Assembly (NCBI RefSeq): GCF_026339955.1 | Contig: NZ_JAPEPW010000001.1 | Location: 5,203,001 to 5,267,000, forward strand | DNA: 64,000 nucleotides | DNA from: Streptomyces sp. NBC_01549 | Lineage (GTDB): Bacteria > Actinomycetota > Actinomycetes > Streptomycetales > Streptomycetaceae | Direction: 5' to 3' | In this document: positions 41,815 to 49,831 of the stretch, piece after piece | Position numbering within the stretch: the stretch's first letter is position 1 | Layout of the letters: each line of letters begins with the position of its first letter | Made by a program: the position numbers and the translations under genes | Notes under the pieces: generated by a model | What the model was told of the DNA's origin: nothing | The model's input: the letters and a program-made list of their open reading frames with translations, nothing else | Database searches by the model: none

Positions 41815-43451
41815 GTACTACCACCACTTCCGACTCGCGCTCCTCGCGCGAGAAGGCCCCGGCCGGCGAGAGGGTCGCCGACTGGGCCGACGGACGGCTC
41901 GGGATCTACTCCCTTGCCAAGTCCAACATGCGCAAGATCTTCCCCGACCACTGGTCGTTCATGTTGGGTGAGGTCTGCCTCTACAGCTTCATCATCATCA
42001 TCCTCACGGGTGTGTACCTGACGCTGTTCTTCCACCCGTCGATGAACGAGGTCACGTACCACGGTAGCTACGTCCCGCTGCAGGGACAGCTGATGTCCGA
42101 GGCGTTCAACTCGACGATGCACATCTCGTTCGAGGTGCGCGGTGGTCTGCTGGTCCGGCAGATCCACCACTGGGCGGCGCTGATCTTCCTAGCCGGCATG
42201 TTCGTGCACATGATGCGCGTGTTCTTCACGGGCGCGTTCCGCAAGCCGCGTGAGGTCAACTGGCTGTTCGGCTTCCTGCTGTTCGTCCTGGGCATGTTCA
42301 CCGGCTTCACCGGTTACTCGCTCCCGGACGACCTGCTCTCCGGCACCGGTGTCCGCTTCATGGAGGGCGCGGTCCTGTCCGTGCCGATCGTGGGCACGTA
42401 CCTGTCGTTCTTCCTCTTCGGCGGACAGTTCCCGGGCGGCGACTTCGTCGCGCGGTTCTACTCGGTCCACATCCTGCTGCTGCCGGGCATCATGCTCGGC
42501 CTGCTGGTAGCCCACCTGATCCTGGTCTTCTACCACAAGCACACGCAGTTCGCGGGCCCCGGAAAGACGAACAACAACGTCGTCGGCATGCCGCTGCTGC
42601 CGGTCTACACGGCCAAGGCCGGAGGCTTCTTCTTCCTGGTCTTCGGCGTCATCGCGGCCGTCTCGGCGATCGCCTCGATCAACCCGATCTGGACCATGGG
42701 TCCCTACCGTCCGGACATGGTGTCCACGGGCGCCCAGCCCGACTGGTACATGGGCTTCTCCGAGGGCCTGATCCGTGTCATGCCGGGCTGGGAGATCAAC
42801 CTCTGGGGTCACACACTCGTCCTGGGCGTGTTCCTCCCGCTGGTGATCTTCCCGCTGGTCCTGGTCGCGATCGCGGTCTACCCGTTCATCGAGTCCTGGG
42901 TCACCGGCGACAAGCGCGAGCACCACATCCTGGACCGCCCGCGCAACGCCCCGACCCGGACCGCGTTCGGCGCCGCCTGGATCAGCTGGTACTTCGTCCT
43001 GCTGGTCGGTGGTGGCAACGACATCTGGGCCACGCACTTCCATCTGTCGATCAACTCGATCACCTGGTTCGTGCGCATCAGCTTCTTCATCGTGCCGGTC
43101 ATCGTGTTCGTCATCACCAAGCGGGTCTGCCTCGGCCTCCAGCGCCGCGACAAGGACAAGGTGCTGCACGGCCGCGAGTCGGGCATCATCAAGCGCCTGC
43201 CGCACGGTGAGTTCATCGAGGTGCACGAGCCGCTCAGCCAGGAGGCCCTGCACACGCTCACCGCGCACGAGCAGTACAAGCCGGCCGAGATCGGCCCGAC
43301 GGTCGACGAGAACGGTGTCGAGCGCAAGGTGAAGGGCACGGAGAGGCTCCGCTCCAAGCTCAGCGAGGGCTTCTACGGGGAGGAAAGCCAGATCCCCAAG
43401 CCCACGGTCGAGGAGTTCAAGGAGATCACGAGCGGCCACGGCCACCACTGA
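41811..43451 (+). CDS. qcrB: Cytochrome b of the bc1 complex
   Basis: A 546-residue membrane protein carrying both b hemes and the quinol sites. The heme histidines lie in RQIHHWAALIFLAGMFVHMM and FYSVHILLLPG with HLILVFYHKHTQF, and the Qo-site PDWY is in AQPDWYMGFSEG. The soluble C-terminal extension (about 120 residues) is typical of actinobacteria. ATG 41811 overlaps the qcrA stop. A terminator follows before trpD. This completes the bc1-aa3 supercomplex genes in the window. Confidence 0.97.
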   Translation: MSTTTTSDSRSSREKAPAGERVADWADGRLGIYSLAKSNMRKIFPDHWSFMLGEVCLYSFIIIILTGVYLTLFFHPSMNEVTYHGSYVPLQGQLMSEAFNSTMHISFEVRGGLLVRQIHHWAALIFLAGMFVHMMRVFFTGAFRKPREVNWLFGFLLFVLGMFTGFTGYSLPDDLLSGTGVRFMEGAVLSVPIVGTYLSFFLFGGQFPGGDFVARFYSVHILLLPGIMLGLLVAHLILVFYHKHTQFAGPGKTNNNVVGMPLLPVYTAKAGGFFFLVFGVIAAVSAIASINPIWTMGPYRPDMVSTGAQPDWYMGFSEGLIRVMPGWEINLWGHTLVLGVFLPLVIFPLVLVAIAVYPFIESWVTGDKREHHILDRPRNAPTRTAFGAAWISWYFVLLVGGGNDIWATHFHLSINSITWFVRISFFIVPVIVFVITKRVCLGLQRRDKDKVLHGRESGIIKRLPHGEFIEVHEPLSQEALHTLTAHEQYKPAEIGPTVDENGVERKVKGTERLRSKLSEGFYGEESQIPKPTVEEFKEITSGHGHH

Positions 43452-43492
43452 TCCTCCGACCGGTTGACCGGTCCTTACTGATCGCCACGGCG

Positions 43493-43525
43493 AGAGCCTC
43501 CGTCCATTGCCTGGACGGGGGCTCT
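43493..43525 (+). terminator. Terminator after qcrB
   Basis: Stem GAGAGCCTCCGTCC / GGACGGGGGCTCTT (one or two mismatches) followed by TTT, 42 bp past qcrB. Confidence 0.85.
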
Positions 43526-43601
43526 TTGCCGTCTGCGGGCCTGGATAGGGTGTTCCCATCTACACAGGAGTCCCTTTCCGGGACCGACCCAGGAGCGGCT
43601 T

Positions 43602-44666
43602 ATGAGCGCTGTGAACCCCGCTGGAGGCGACACCGCGGCGGGCCGTTCCTGGCCCATGGTGCTGAACGGCCTGCTCGAGGGCCGCGACCAGAGCGCGGAC
43701 GACACCGCCTGGGCGATGGACCGCATCATGAGCGGCGAGGCGACGGACGCGCAGATCGCCGGGTTCGCGGTGGCGCTGCGGGCCAAGGGCGAGACGGTCG
43801 AGGAGATCTCCGGTCTCGTCCGGACGATGTACGAGCACGCCAATGTGATCGAGGTGCCGGGGGACACCGTCGACATCGTCGGCACGGGAGGTGACGGCGC
43901 GAAGACGGTGAACATCTCCACGATGTCGTCGATCGTCGTGGCCGGCACCGGTGCCAAGGTCGTCAAGCACGGCAACCGGGCCGCGTCCTCGGCGTCCGGC
44001 GCCTCGGACGTCCTGGAGAAGCTCGGCGTCAATCTGGACCTGACGACGAAGCGGGTGGCCGAGGTCGCGGAGGAGGCCGGGATCACCTTCTGCTTCGCGG
44101 TGAAGTTCCACCCGGCACTGCGTCATGTCGCGGCGGCGCGGGGGCAGTTGGGAATCCGGACCACGTTCAACGTGCTGGGTCCGCTGACGAACCCGGCGCG
44201 GGTGAGGGCGCAGGCCGTCGGAGTCGCGGACCTGCGCATGGCGCCGATCGTCGCGGGCGTGTTCGCCGAGCGCGGCAACTCCTCGCTCGTCTTCCGCGGC
44301 GACGACGGCCTGGACGAGCTGACCACCACCGCGACGTCCCGGGTCTGGGTCGTCCGCGACGGCAAGGTCACCGAGGAGCGCTTCGACCCGCGTGACGTCG
44401 GCCTCGAGCTCGTCCCCGTGGAGGCCCTGCGTGGCGCCGACGCGTCGTACAACGCGGACATCGCCCGTCGGCTGCTCAACGGCGAGACGGGGCCCGTACG
44501 GGACGCCGTGCTCCTGAACTCCGCGGCGGCCCTCGTCGCCCTGTCCCCGACCGACGCACCGCTCGCGGACCAGCTCCGCGCCGGGATGGCGAAGGCGGCG
44601 GAGGCGATCGACTCGGGGGCGGCGAAACGAACGCTGGAACGCTGGGTGGCTGCCAGCCAGGCGTAG
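43602..44666 (+). CDS. trpD: Anthranilate phosphoribosyltransferase
   Basis: A 354-residue enzyme of tryptophan synthesis that attaches phosphoribose to anthranilate. The PRPP-binding motif DIVGTGGDGAKTVNIST and KHGNRAASSASGASDVLEKLG are diagnostic. AGGAG precedes ATG 43602. It stands alone here, away from the other trp genes, as in mycobacteria where trpD also neighbours ctaE/qcr. No trp leader peptide is visible in the short upstream gap. A strong hairpin within a dispersed repeat follows. Confidence 0.97.
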   Translation: MSAVNPAGGDTAAGRSWPMVLNGLLEGRDQSADDTAWAMDRIMSGEATDAQIAGFAVALRAKGETVEEISGLVRTMYEHANVIEVPGDTVDIVGTGGDGAKTVNISTMSSIVVAGTGAKVVKHGNRAASSASGASDVLEKLGVNLDLTTKRVAEVAEEAGITFCFAVKFHPALRHVAAARGQLGIRTTFNVLGPLTNPARVRAQAVGVADLRMAPIVAGVFAERGNSSLVFRGDDGLDELTTTATSRVWVVRDGKVTEERFDPRDVGLELVPVEALRGADASYNADIARRLLNGETGPVRDAVLLNSAAALVALSPTDAPLADQLRAGMAKAAEAIDSGAAKRTLERWVAASQA

Positions 44667-44699
44667 GCGGCCGGCGGAGCCCCGGTTCTTCGTCCGCGG

Positions 44700-44790
44700 G
44701 CCGGTGGGGGTTGCTCGCGCAGTTCCCCGTTCCTTCAGGGGCGCGGGGAACTGCGCGATCTTTTGGGGGTCTGGGGGCGGAGCCCCCAGG
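44700..44790. repeat. Dispersed repeat, copy 3, forming the trpD terminator
   Basis: GCGCAGTTCCCC (44717) and GGGGAACTGCGC (44745) form a perfect 12-bp stem followed by GATCTTTT. A second hairpin CTGGGGGC-GGA-GCCCCCAG lies at 44771-44789. Two opposed copies of the repeat core make the first hairpin. 44791-44911 holds nothing I can identify except GGCGTCCCGGTATACGGACG near 44850, an imperfect inverted stretch. Confidence 0.78.
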
Positions 44791-44911
44791 TAGGGATGGG
44801 ACGGGTAGGGGCGGCGGGGGCGAGGAACGTGGGTGGCGTCCCCGCAACCCGGCGTCCCGGTATACGGACGCCGGGTTGCGGGCGGAAGATCGTATGGCAG
44901 GATGCGGTATC

Positions 44912-45050
44912 AGGTCATGAGCGACAGCCATCAGGCCCCGGCCGGCTGTCCGGCAACCCTCCGTCCGTGGCGGGGTGCCCCGGGTGAAGACCAGGCCGTA
45001 GGCAGCGAGGTCTACGGCAAGCGCGGACCCCTCGAGAATCCCAGGGGTCC
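44912..45050 (+). ncRNA. SAM-IV-type riboswitch with following hairpin
   Basis: The leader of the class V aminotransferase gene contains GGTCATGAGCGACAGCC, GGCTGTCCGGCAACCCTCC, GTGGCGGGGTGCCCCGGGTG and AAGACCAGGCC, then GTCTACGGCAAGCGCGGA. These match, in order, the conserved blocks of the actinobacterial SAM-IV S-adenosylmethionine riboswitch as I know it. A perfect hairpin GGACCCCT / AGGGGTCC (45025-45050) overlaps its 3' edge and may be the switching stem. SAM-IV elements control sulfur amino-acid genes, so the downstream enzyme probably acts in sulfur metabolism. Confidence 0.85.
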
Positions 45051-45072
45051 TGGTCGTTCGAGGGAGCCTTCT

Positions 45073-45093
45073 GTGAGCAAGCGAATGCGATAG
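45073..45093 (+). CDS. Six-codon leader ORF (MSKRMR)
   Basis: GTG-AGC-AAG-CGA-ATG-CGA-TAG with an excellent GAGGGAG ribosome site six bases upstream. It lies between the SAM-IV element and the aminotransferase, 130 bp before the latter's start. It may act as a translated leader that couples ribosome progress or start-site exposure to the riboswitch. The two methionine codons out of six (including the start) are suggestive in a SAM-controlled leader. Not seen as an annotated gene in my memory. Confidence 0.45.
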   Translation: MSKRMR

Positions 45094-45223
45094 GGCGTAG
45101 AGCCCCACTTCCGCGTCCCCCTTTTGCCTTTTCTCCCTGCGCCGAGCCGTGCGGGTGCACAGCGATACCCCCGTGCACCCGGCCCGCGCAGCGATTCCGC
45201 CTGCCTCTCACAGGAGCCTCGCC

Positions 45224-46585
45224 ATGTCTGTCTCCACCGCTGCCGCCGACCAGACCGTTTGTGCCCCGCTGCCCGTTCTGGGCCGGGATGTCACCGTCCC
45301 GCTCGTGACCGGCGGCGAGGTCACCTACGCCGCGCTCGACTACGCCGCCAGCGCCCCCGCCCTGCAGCGCGTGTGGGACGACGTCGCCGCGTACGCCCCG
45401 TACTACGGCAGCGTGCACCGCGGCGCCGGCTACCTCTCCCAGCTGTCCACCGACCTCTTCGAGAACGCCCGCAGGACCGTCGCGGAGTTCCTCGACTGCC
45501 GAGGTGACGACCAGGTCGTCTTCACGCGCTCCACCACCGACTCCCTCAACCTGCTCGCCGCCACCCTCCCGGCCGACTGCCAGGTGTTCGTCTTCGAGAC
45601 GGAACACCACGCCTCGCTGCTGCCGTGGAAGGACGCCCGGGTCACCTACCTCGACGCGCCCCGCACGCCCCATCAGGTCGTCACGGCCCTGGAGCGGGCC
45701 CTCGCCGACCGCGACCCCTACGGCCCGGCCCTCGTTTGCGTCACCGGCGCCTCGAACGTCACCGGCGAGCTGTGGCCGGTGCGTGAGCTCGCCGCCGCCG
45801 CGCACGCGCACGGCGCCCGTATCGTCCTGGACGCCGCGCAGCTCGCCCCGCACCACCCGGTGTCGGTCCGGGACCTCGACGTGGACTGGGTCGCCTTCTC
45901 CGGGCACAAGCTGTACGCGCCGTTCGGCTCCGGCGTGCTCGCGGGCCGCGCCGACTGGCTGCGCGAGGCCGAGCCGTACCTCGCGGGCGGCGGCGCCAGC
46001 CGCAAGGTCACGCGGCGGACGGACGGGGGAGTCGACGTGGAGTGGCACGAGAGCGCCGCCCGCCACGAGGCCGGCTCCCCGAACGTCATCGGCGCCTACT
46101 CCATCGCCTCCGCCTGCAAGGCGCTCACCGAGGCCGGCTTCGACACCCTGGTCGCCCGCGAGCGGTACCTGATCGCGAAGGTCCGCGAGGGTCTCGCCGA
46201 GGTCCCCGAGGTCCGTGTCCTCTCCCTCTTCGGCGACGACGCCCCGCGGGTCGGTGTCATCTCGTTCGTCGTCGAGGGGTGGAACAGCTCGCACTTCGCG
46301 GCCGCGCTGTCCGCCGAGTACGGGATCGGGGTGCGGGACGGTCTCTTCTGTGCCCACCCGCTGGTGCGGACGCTGCTCGGCAGTGATCCGCAGACGCAGG
46401 GGGAATGCGGGGCGCCCGAGGCGGCGCCGGGGGAGAAGTCCCTGAACGCGATCCGTGTCAGCTTCGGGGCCGGTACGCCCGACGAGCACGTGGAGCGGTT
46501 TGTGCGGGCCGTGAAGGAACTGGTGCGGGACGGGGCGAAGTGGAACTACCGCACGGAGGAAGGCCGCTGCGTTCCGGCGGTCTGA
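45224..46585 (+). CDS. Class V aminotransferase / cysteine-desulfurase-like enzyme
   Basis: A 453-residue PLP enzyme. YAASAPALQRVWDDV resembles the NifS/Csd N-terminus, VFTRSTTDSLNLLA is the PLP-phosphate region, VLDAAQLAPHHPV carries the PLP aspartate, and FSGHKLYAPFGSGVL the PLP lysine. A C-terminal GLFCAHPLVRTLLG has a cysteine in the region where desulfurases have theirs, though not in the classical context. A SAM-IV riboswitch upstream indicates control by SAM, hence a role in sulfur amino-acid metabolism. ATG 45224 has AGGAG; an in-frame GTG 45149 is less likely. Confidence 0.88.
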   Translation: MSVSTAAADQTVCAPLPVLGRDVTVPLVTGGEVTYAALDYAASAPALQRVWDDVAAYAPYYGSVHRGAGYLSQLSTDLFENARRTVAEFLDCRGDDQVVFTRSTTDSLNLLAATLPADCQVFVFETEHHASLLPWKDARVTYLDAPRTPHQVVTALERALADRDPYGPALVCVTGASNVTGELWPVRELAAAAHAHGARIVLDAAQLAPHHPVSVRDLDVDWVAFSGHKLYAPFGSGVLAGRADWLREAEPYLAGGGASRKVTRRTDGGVDVEWHESAARHEAGSPNVIGAYSIASACKALTEAGFDTLVARERYLIAKVREGLAEVPEVRVLSLFGDDAPRVGVISFVVEGWNSSHFAAALSAEYGIGVRDGLFCAHPLVRTLLGSDPQTQGECGAPEAAPGEKSLNAIRVSFGAGTPDEHVERFVRAVKELVRDGAKWNYRTEEGRCVPAV

Positions 46586-46611
46586 CGGCGCGGGCGGTAC
46601 GTGGGGGCTCG

Positions 46612-46718
46612 GCACCTTGTCCTCGCCCCCGCCGCCCTTACCCGTCCCGTCCCCTGGGGCTCCGCCCCCGGACCCCCAAAAGATCGCGCAGTTCCCGGCG
46701 CCCCTGAAAAGGGGTGCC
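46612..46718. repeat. Dispersed repeat, copy 4, inverted, between converging genes
   Basis: Contains GATCGCGCAGTTCCCGGCGC and TGGGGCTCCGCCCCCGGACC. GGCGCCCC / GGGGTGCC near 46698-46718 forms a hairpin that ends right at the stop of the AsnC-domain gene and can terminate both converging transcripts. Confidence 0.7.
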
Positions 46719-46999
46719 TAGCTGTCGAGGCCGATGGCGAACGCCGCCTCCAGGTCGTGCTGGGAGTACGTGCGGAAGGCGACGTGGGTGTCGGTCCCCT
46801 CGACGCCGGGGATCTTGCTGATCTTGCCGGGGATGACGTCCGCCAAGTCGTCGTGGGCCTTCACCCGGACCATGGCGATCAAGTCGTACGTACCGGTGAC
46901 GGAGAAGACCTCGCTGACACTGTCCAGCGCGGCGATCGACTCGGCGATCTCGGGGATCCGGTCCACGCTGGTCTTGATGAGCACGATCGCGGTGATCAC
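46718..46999 (-). CDS. Stand-alone Lrp/AsnC ligand-binding domain protein
   Basis: A 93-residue protein consisting only of the RAM (AsnC_trans_reg) domain: VFSVTGTYDLIAMVRVKAHD is the core, and there is no helix-turn-helix. Such small proteins bind amino acids and may form mixed oligomers with full-length Lrp proteins or act as sensors. The start is GTG 46999 with GAGGGAG upstream. It overlaps the rhomboid gene's stop as GTGA, so both are co-translated. Confidence 0.9.
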   Translation of the reverse strand: MITAIVLIKTSVDRIPEIAESIAALDSVSEVFSVTGTYDLIAMVRVKAHDDLADVIPGKISKIPGVEGTDTHVAFRTYSQHDLEAAFAIGLDS

Positions 47000-47727
47000 G
47001 GCTGGTTTTCTCCCTCGGGGGCTGCTGCTGGGGTTTTCACTCTAGTCGGCCGCCCGAACCGCACCCACGCGTAGACGAACCCCAGCGAGAAGCCCACCAG
47101 GTGGGCCAGATAGGCGACACCGGGGCCCGAGGGGCTGCGGCCCGCCGCCAGCCATTGCAGGGTCACCCAGAAGGGCAGCACGACCCAGGCGGGGAAGCGC
47201 AGCGGCAAGAAGAAGAGGAACGGGAAGAGACTGGTCACCCGGGCCTTGGGGAACAGGTACAGGAACGCTCCGAGGACCGCGGAGATCGCCCCCGAGGCGC
47301 CGACCAGGGTCTGCTCGGAGCCGGAGTTGGCGATCGCGTAACCCAGCAGGGCGAGGTATCCGCAGACCACGTAGAAGACGGCGAACTGGACGTGGCCCAT
47401 GCGTTCCTCGGTCATCGCTCCGAAGACGTAGAAGAAAAGCATGTTGCCCAGGAGGTGGAGCCAGCTGCCGTGGATGAACAGGGCCGTGGCCGGGGTGAGC
47501 CAGGCGCTCGGGATCCCGTCGAAGAGCTCGACGGGGATCACGCCCCAGCGCCGGAAGTAGGTCCGCTGGGCGACCACCAGCGCGTCCCCGGTGCCGAACG
47601 ACGGATTGAGTCCCGAGGCGGGACCGATCAGGAAGATCAGGCAGCACACGAAGATCAGTCCGTACGTCACCGGCGCGGACTGGCCGCGCATCGTCCTACC
47701 GACCGCGGTACCCCAGGTGCTGATCAT
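46996..47727 (-). CDS. Rhomboid-family intramembrane serine protease
   Basis: A 243-residue, six-helix protein. Classical catalytic residues are present: the serine in TLVGASGAISAVLG and the histidine in AYLAHLVGFSLGF. HGSWLHLLGNMLFFYVFG supplies the H2 motif, and the basic C-terminal tail is cytoplasmic. Substrates are unknown. ATG 47727 and ATG 47739 are both possible and neither has a ribosome site. It is coupled to the AsnC-domain gene downstream and is divergent from the zinc-ribbon gene. Confidence 0.9.
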   Translation of the reverse strand: MISTWGTAVGRTMRGQSAPVTYGLIFVCCLIFLIGPASGLNPSFGTGDALVVAQRTYFRRWGVIPVELFDGIPSAWLTPATALFIHGSWLHLLGNMLFFYVFGAMTEERMGHVQFAVFYVVCGYLALLGYAIANSGSEQTLVGASGAISAVLGAFLYLFPKARVTSLFPFLFFLPLRFPAWVVLPFWVTLQWLAAGRSPSGPGVAYLAHLVGFSLGFVYAWVRFGRPTRVKTPAAAPEGENQP

Positions 47728-47879
47728 GGAACAGAGCATGACGTAACCGGACCGATGTACACAGAGTGCCTCGCCGCTGCGGACGGCCGAGCGTCGAGTA
47801 CCCGCCAGGCCGTAGGGTAACGAGCCACACGCACCAGAGACTGGCGCTGGACGGACACTAGAAGGAAAGCGACTGCCAC

Positions 47880-48119
47880 ATGACGGTTCCCCTCCCGACC
47901 GCCGAGACTCGCTGGCGCTGCACACTCTGCGGCAACCTCACGCGATTCGACGTGACCCGCTCGTCCAAGGTCGTCGAGTATGTGCACCTCGACCTGGCCG
48001 GTGAGCCGAACGTCGAGGAGCGCAAGGTGGTCAGTGAGACCATCGAGTCGGTGCGCTGCCGATGGTGCAACGCGGTGGATCAGGTGGAACTGGTGGACAG
48101 GCCGGGCGCCGGCTCCTGA
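47880..48119 (+). CDS. Small zinc-ribbon-like protein
   Basis: A 79-residue protein with two CxxC pairs, RCTLCGNLTRFD (about residue 14) and VRCRWCNAVDQVE (about residue 59), spaced as in a small zinc ribbon. No membrane segment. AAGGAAAG lies upstream of ATG 47880. It is followed after 34 bp by the NYN-domain gene on the same strand, so the two are probably co-transcribed, and a nucleic-acid-related role is plausible. Function unknown. Confidence 0.82.
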   Translation: MTVPLPTAETRWRCTLCGNLTRFDVTRSSKVVEYVHLDLAGEPNVEERKVVSETIESVRCRWCNAVDQVELVDRPGAGS

Positions 48120-48153
48120 GGGAGCGGGCTCCGCACAGACATTGGGGTGACGG

Positions 48154-49503
48154 ATGGTGGAGACCACAGGCGGGGAGCCGGACGACGGCGCCGCTGAGGT
48201 GCTCGACCGTCCGCTGCCCGACGGCGTGCGCCGACGGGTCGTGCAGATCGTGTCGGACGGGTTCGGCGGTTTGACCGTCGCGGAATTGCCCGCCCAATTG
48301 CGGCAGTATGCGCGGTTCGCTCCCAATCGGCGGGCGAAGTTCGCCGGCAACGCCATGGCCGCCGCGCTGGAGACCGACCCGCTGTTCCGTCAGCGTATCG
48401 CCGAGAAGCTCAGAGAGGCGCAGCCGGAGCTCACCGGCGCCCTCGACTCGGGCGCGCCGCCGCCGGCCGCGGATCCCCTGGACGTGGCGGCCGCGGCCTA
48501 TGTGCTGCGCCCCACGGGCTGGGTGAAGCTGGTGACCGCCGCGGGCGAGGAGGCCCTGCGGGCGGACGCTGAGCGCGCCGACGACGAGAGCCGGGCGGAG
48601 CTGGAGCGGCTGCGTGAGGAGCTAGCGCACGCACGCGGGCAGACCAAGGCCGAAACCGAGCGGTTGCGCACGGAGTTGGAGTCCGCGAAGAAGGAAGCGG
48701 AATCGCTTCACCGCAAGCTGCGCGGAGCCCTCAGTGACGTCAAGCGGGGCGAGGCTGCGCTGCGCAAGCTGCAGGGTGAGATGGACACGGCGCGGGCGGA
48801 GGGGCAGGCCCAGGTGTCCGCCGCCGAGAGCGAGACCCGGCGGCTCAAGGCGCGGCTCTCGGAGGCCGAGGCGGCCCTGGAGGCCACCCGCAAGGCGGCG
48901 CGCGAGGGGCGCAGCGTCGAGGACATGCGCGTACGGCTGTTGCTCGACACCGTGCTGGACGCGGCGCAGGGGCTGCGCCGGGAGCTCGCGCTGCCGCCCG
49001 TGTCCGTACGGCCCGCGGAGACCGTGGACGCGGTCGAACCGGGGCGCATGACGCCCAAGGACATCGCAGCCCGCGCCCTGTCCGAGAACGATCCCGCGAT
49101 CCTCGACCAGCTGCTCGCGCTGCCGCAGGCGCATCTGGTGGTCGACGGCTACAACGTCACCAAGACCGGCTATCCGCAGATGCCGCTCGAGAAGCAGCGA
49201 CTCAGACTCCTGGGGCAGCTGTCGCAGCTCGCCGCGCAGACCGGGGCCGAGGTGACGTGCGTCTTCGACGGGGCCGAGCTGGCGGCGCCCGTGCTGCTGG
49301 CGCCGCCGCGCGGGGTGCGGGTGCTGTTCTCCAAAGCGGGTGTCACGGCGGACGAGTTGATCCGCCAGCTGGTGCGCGCCGAGCCGCCCGGGCGGCCCGT
49401 CATCGTCGTCTCCACCGACCGTGAAGTGGCCGACGGGATCGCCAAGGCGGGGGCCCGCCCCGTCGCCTCCGTGGTGCTTCTCAAGCGCTTTTCGCGCGGC
49501 TGA
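48154..49503 (+). CDS. NYN-domain (YacP-like) RNA-binding/RNase protein
   Basis: A 449-residue protein. The N-terminus (about 1-130) is helical and conserved (RPLPDGVRRRVVQIVSDGFG), the middle (about 140-265) is a long coiled coil rich in Glu, Arg and Ala, and the C-terminal 170 residues form a NYN domain with PIN-like acidic residues in LVVDGYNVTKTGYP, TCVFDGAEL and VIVVSTDREVAD. YacP/Rae1 relatives cut mRNA at the ribosome. The fusion to a long coiled coil is typical of actinobacteria. It follows the zinc-ribbon gene closely. Confidence 0.9.
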   Translation: MVETTGGEPDDGAAEVLDRPLPDGVRRRVVQIVSDGFGGLTVAELPAQLRQYARFAPNRRAKFAGNAMAAALETDPLFRQRIAEKLREAQPELTGALDSGAPPPAADPLDVAAAAYVLRPTGWVKLVTAAGEEALRADAERADDESRAELERLREELAHARGQTKAETERLRTELESAKKEAESLHRKLRGALSDVKRGEAALRKLQGEMDTARAEGQAQVSAAESETRRLKARLSEAEAALEATRKAAREGRSVEDMRVRLLLDTVLDAAQGLRRELALPPVSVRPAETVDAVEPGRMTPKDIAARALSENDPAILDQLLALPQAHLVVDGYNVTKTGYPQMPLEKQRLRLLGQLSQLAAQTGAEVTCVFDGAELAAPVLLAPPRGVRVLFSKAGVTADELIRQLVRAEPPGRPVIVVSTDREVADGIAKAGARPVASVVLLKRFSRG

Positions 49504-49504
49504 A

Positions 49505-49523
49505 CCGGCGACTGAATCGCCGG
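49505..49523 (+). terminator. Short hairpin after the NYN gene
   Basis: CCGGCGA / TCGCCGG with a 5-nt loop, immediately after the stop. It is probably the terminator, though no T-tract follows. Confidence 0.6.
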
Positions 49524-49694
49524 TCGGCGATCTGTGCTGTGTGTCCCAAAAAGCCCGTACGCACCATGCGCAACATCCAGGCGTTGTGCCCGAATTGGCG
49601 AGACCTTCACGCAACGTAGCGTCAGTCCCACGTCACTGCATGTGAGTTGAGTGCAAAGAATGCGCTGGGCGACAAAGAATTTTCAGGTTTGGAT

Positions 49695-49724
49695 TTGAAC
49701 TGATCACAGGAAGGTCACTAGGGT
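49695..49724 (+). promoter_or_regulatory. Probable vegetative promoter of the first NlpC/P60 gene
   Basis: TTGAAC, 18 bases, TAGGGT fits the Streptomyces HrdB consensus and lies in an A/T-rich stretch. It would give about a 100-nt leader containing the hairpin TCACTC / GAGTGA. The rest of 49524-49831 shows no gene. Confidence 0.6.
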
Positions 49725-49831
49725 CTGGGCTCGAACCTCCACTCGGGTGATCACTCATTGGGAGTGACGGTGGGGGGACACCGCCCGTCGGCGTCTCGGC
49801 AGGCGGCTGAAGGAAGAAGGAGCTCGCCTTC

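Noticed and set aside
42189..43559. Minus-strand frame opposite qcrB
   Set aside because: Asp/Arg/Glu-rich antisense shadow of a conserved membrane protein.
44763..45093. Longer ORFs through the SAM-IV region
   Set aside because: They cross a structured RNA and terminator repeats, lack ribosome sites and show no coding composition; only the six-codon ORF has a convincing ribosome site.
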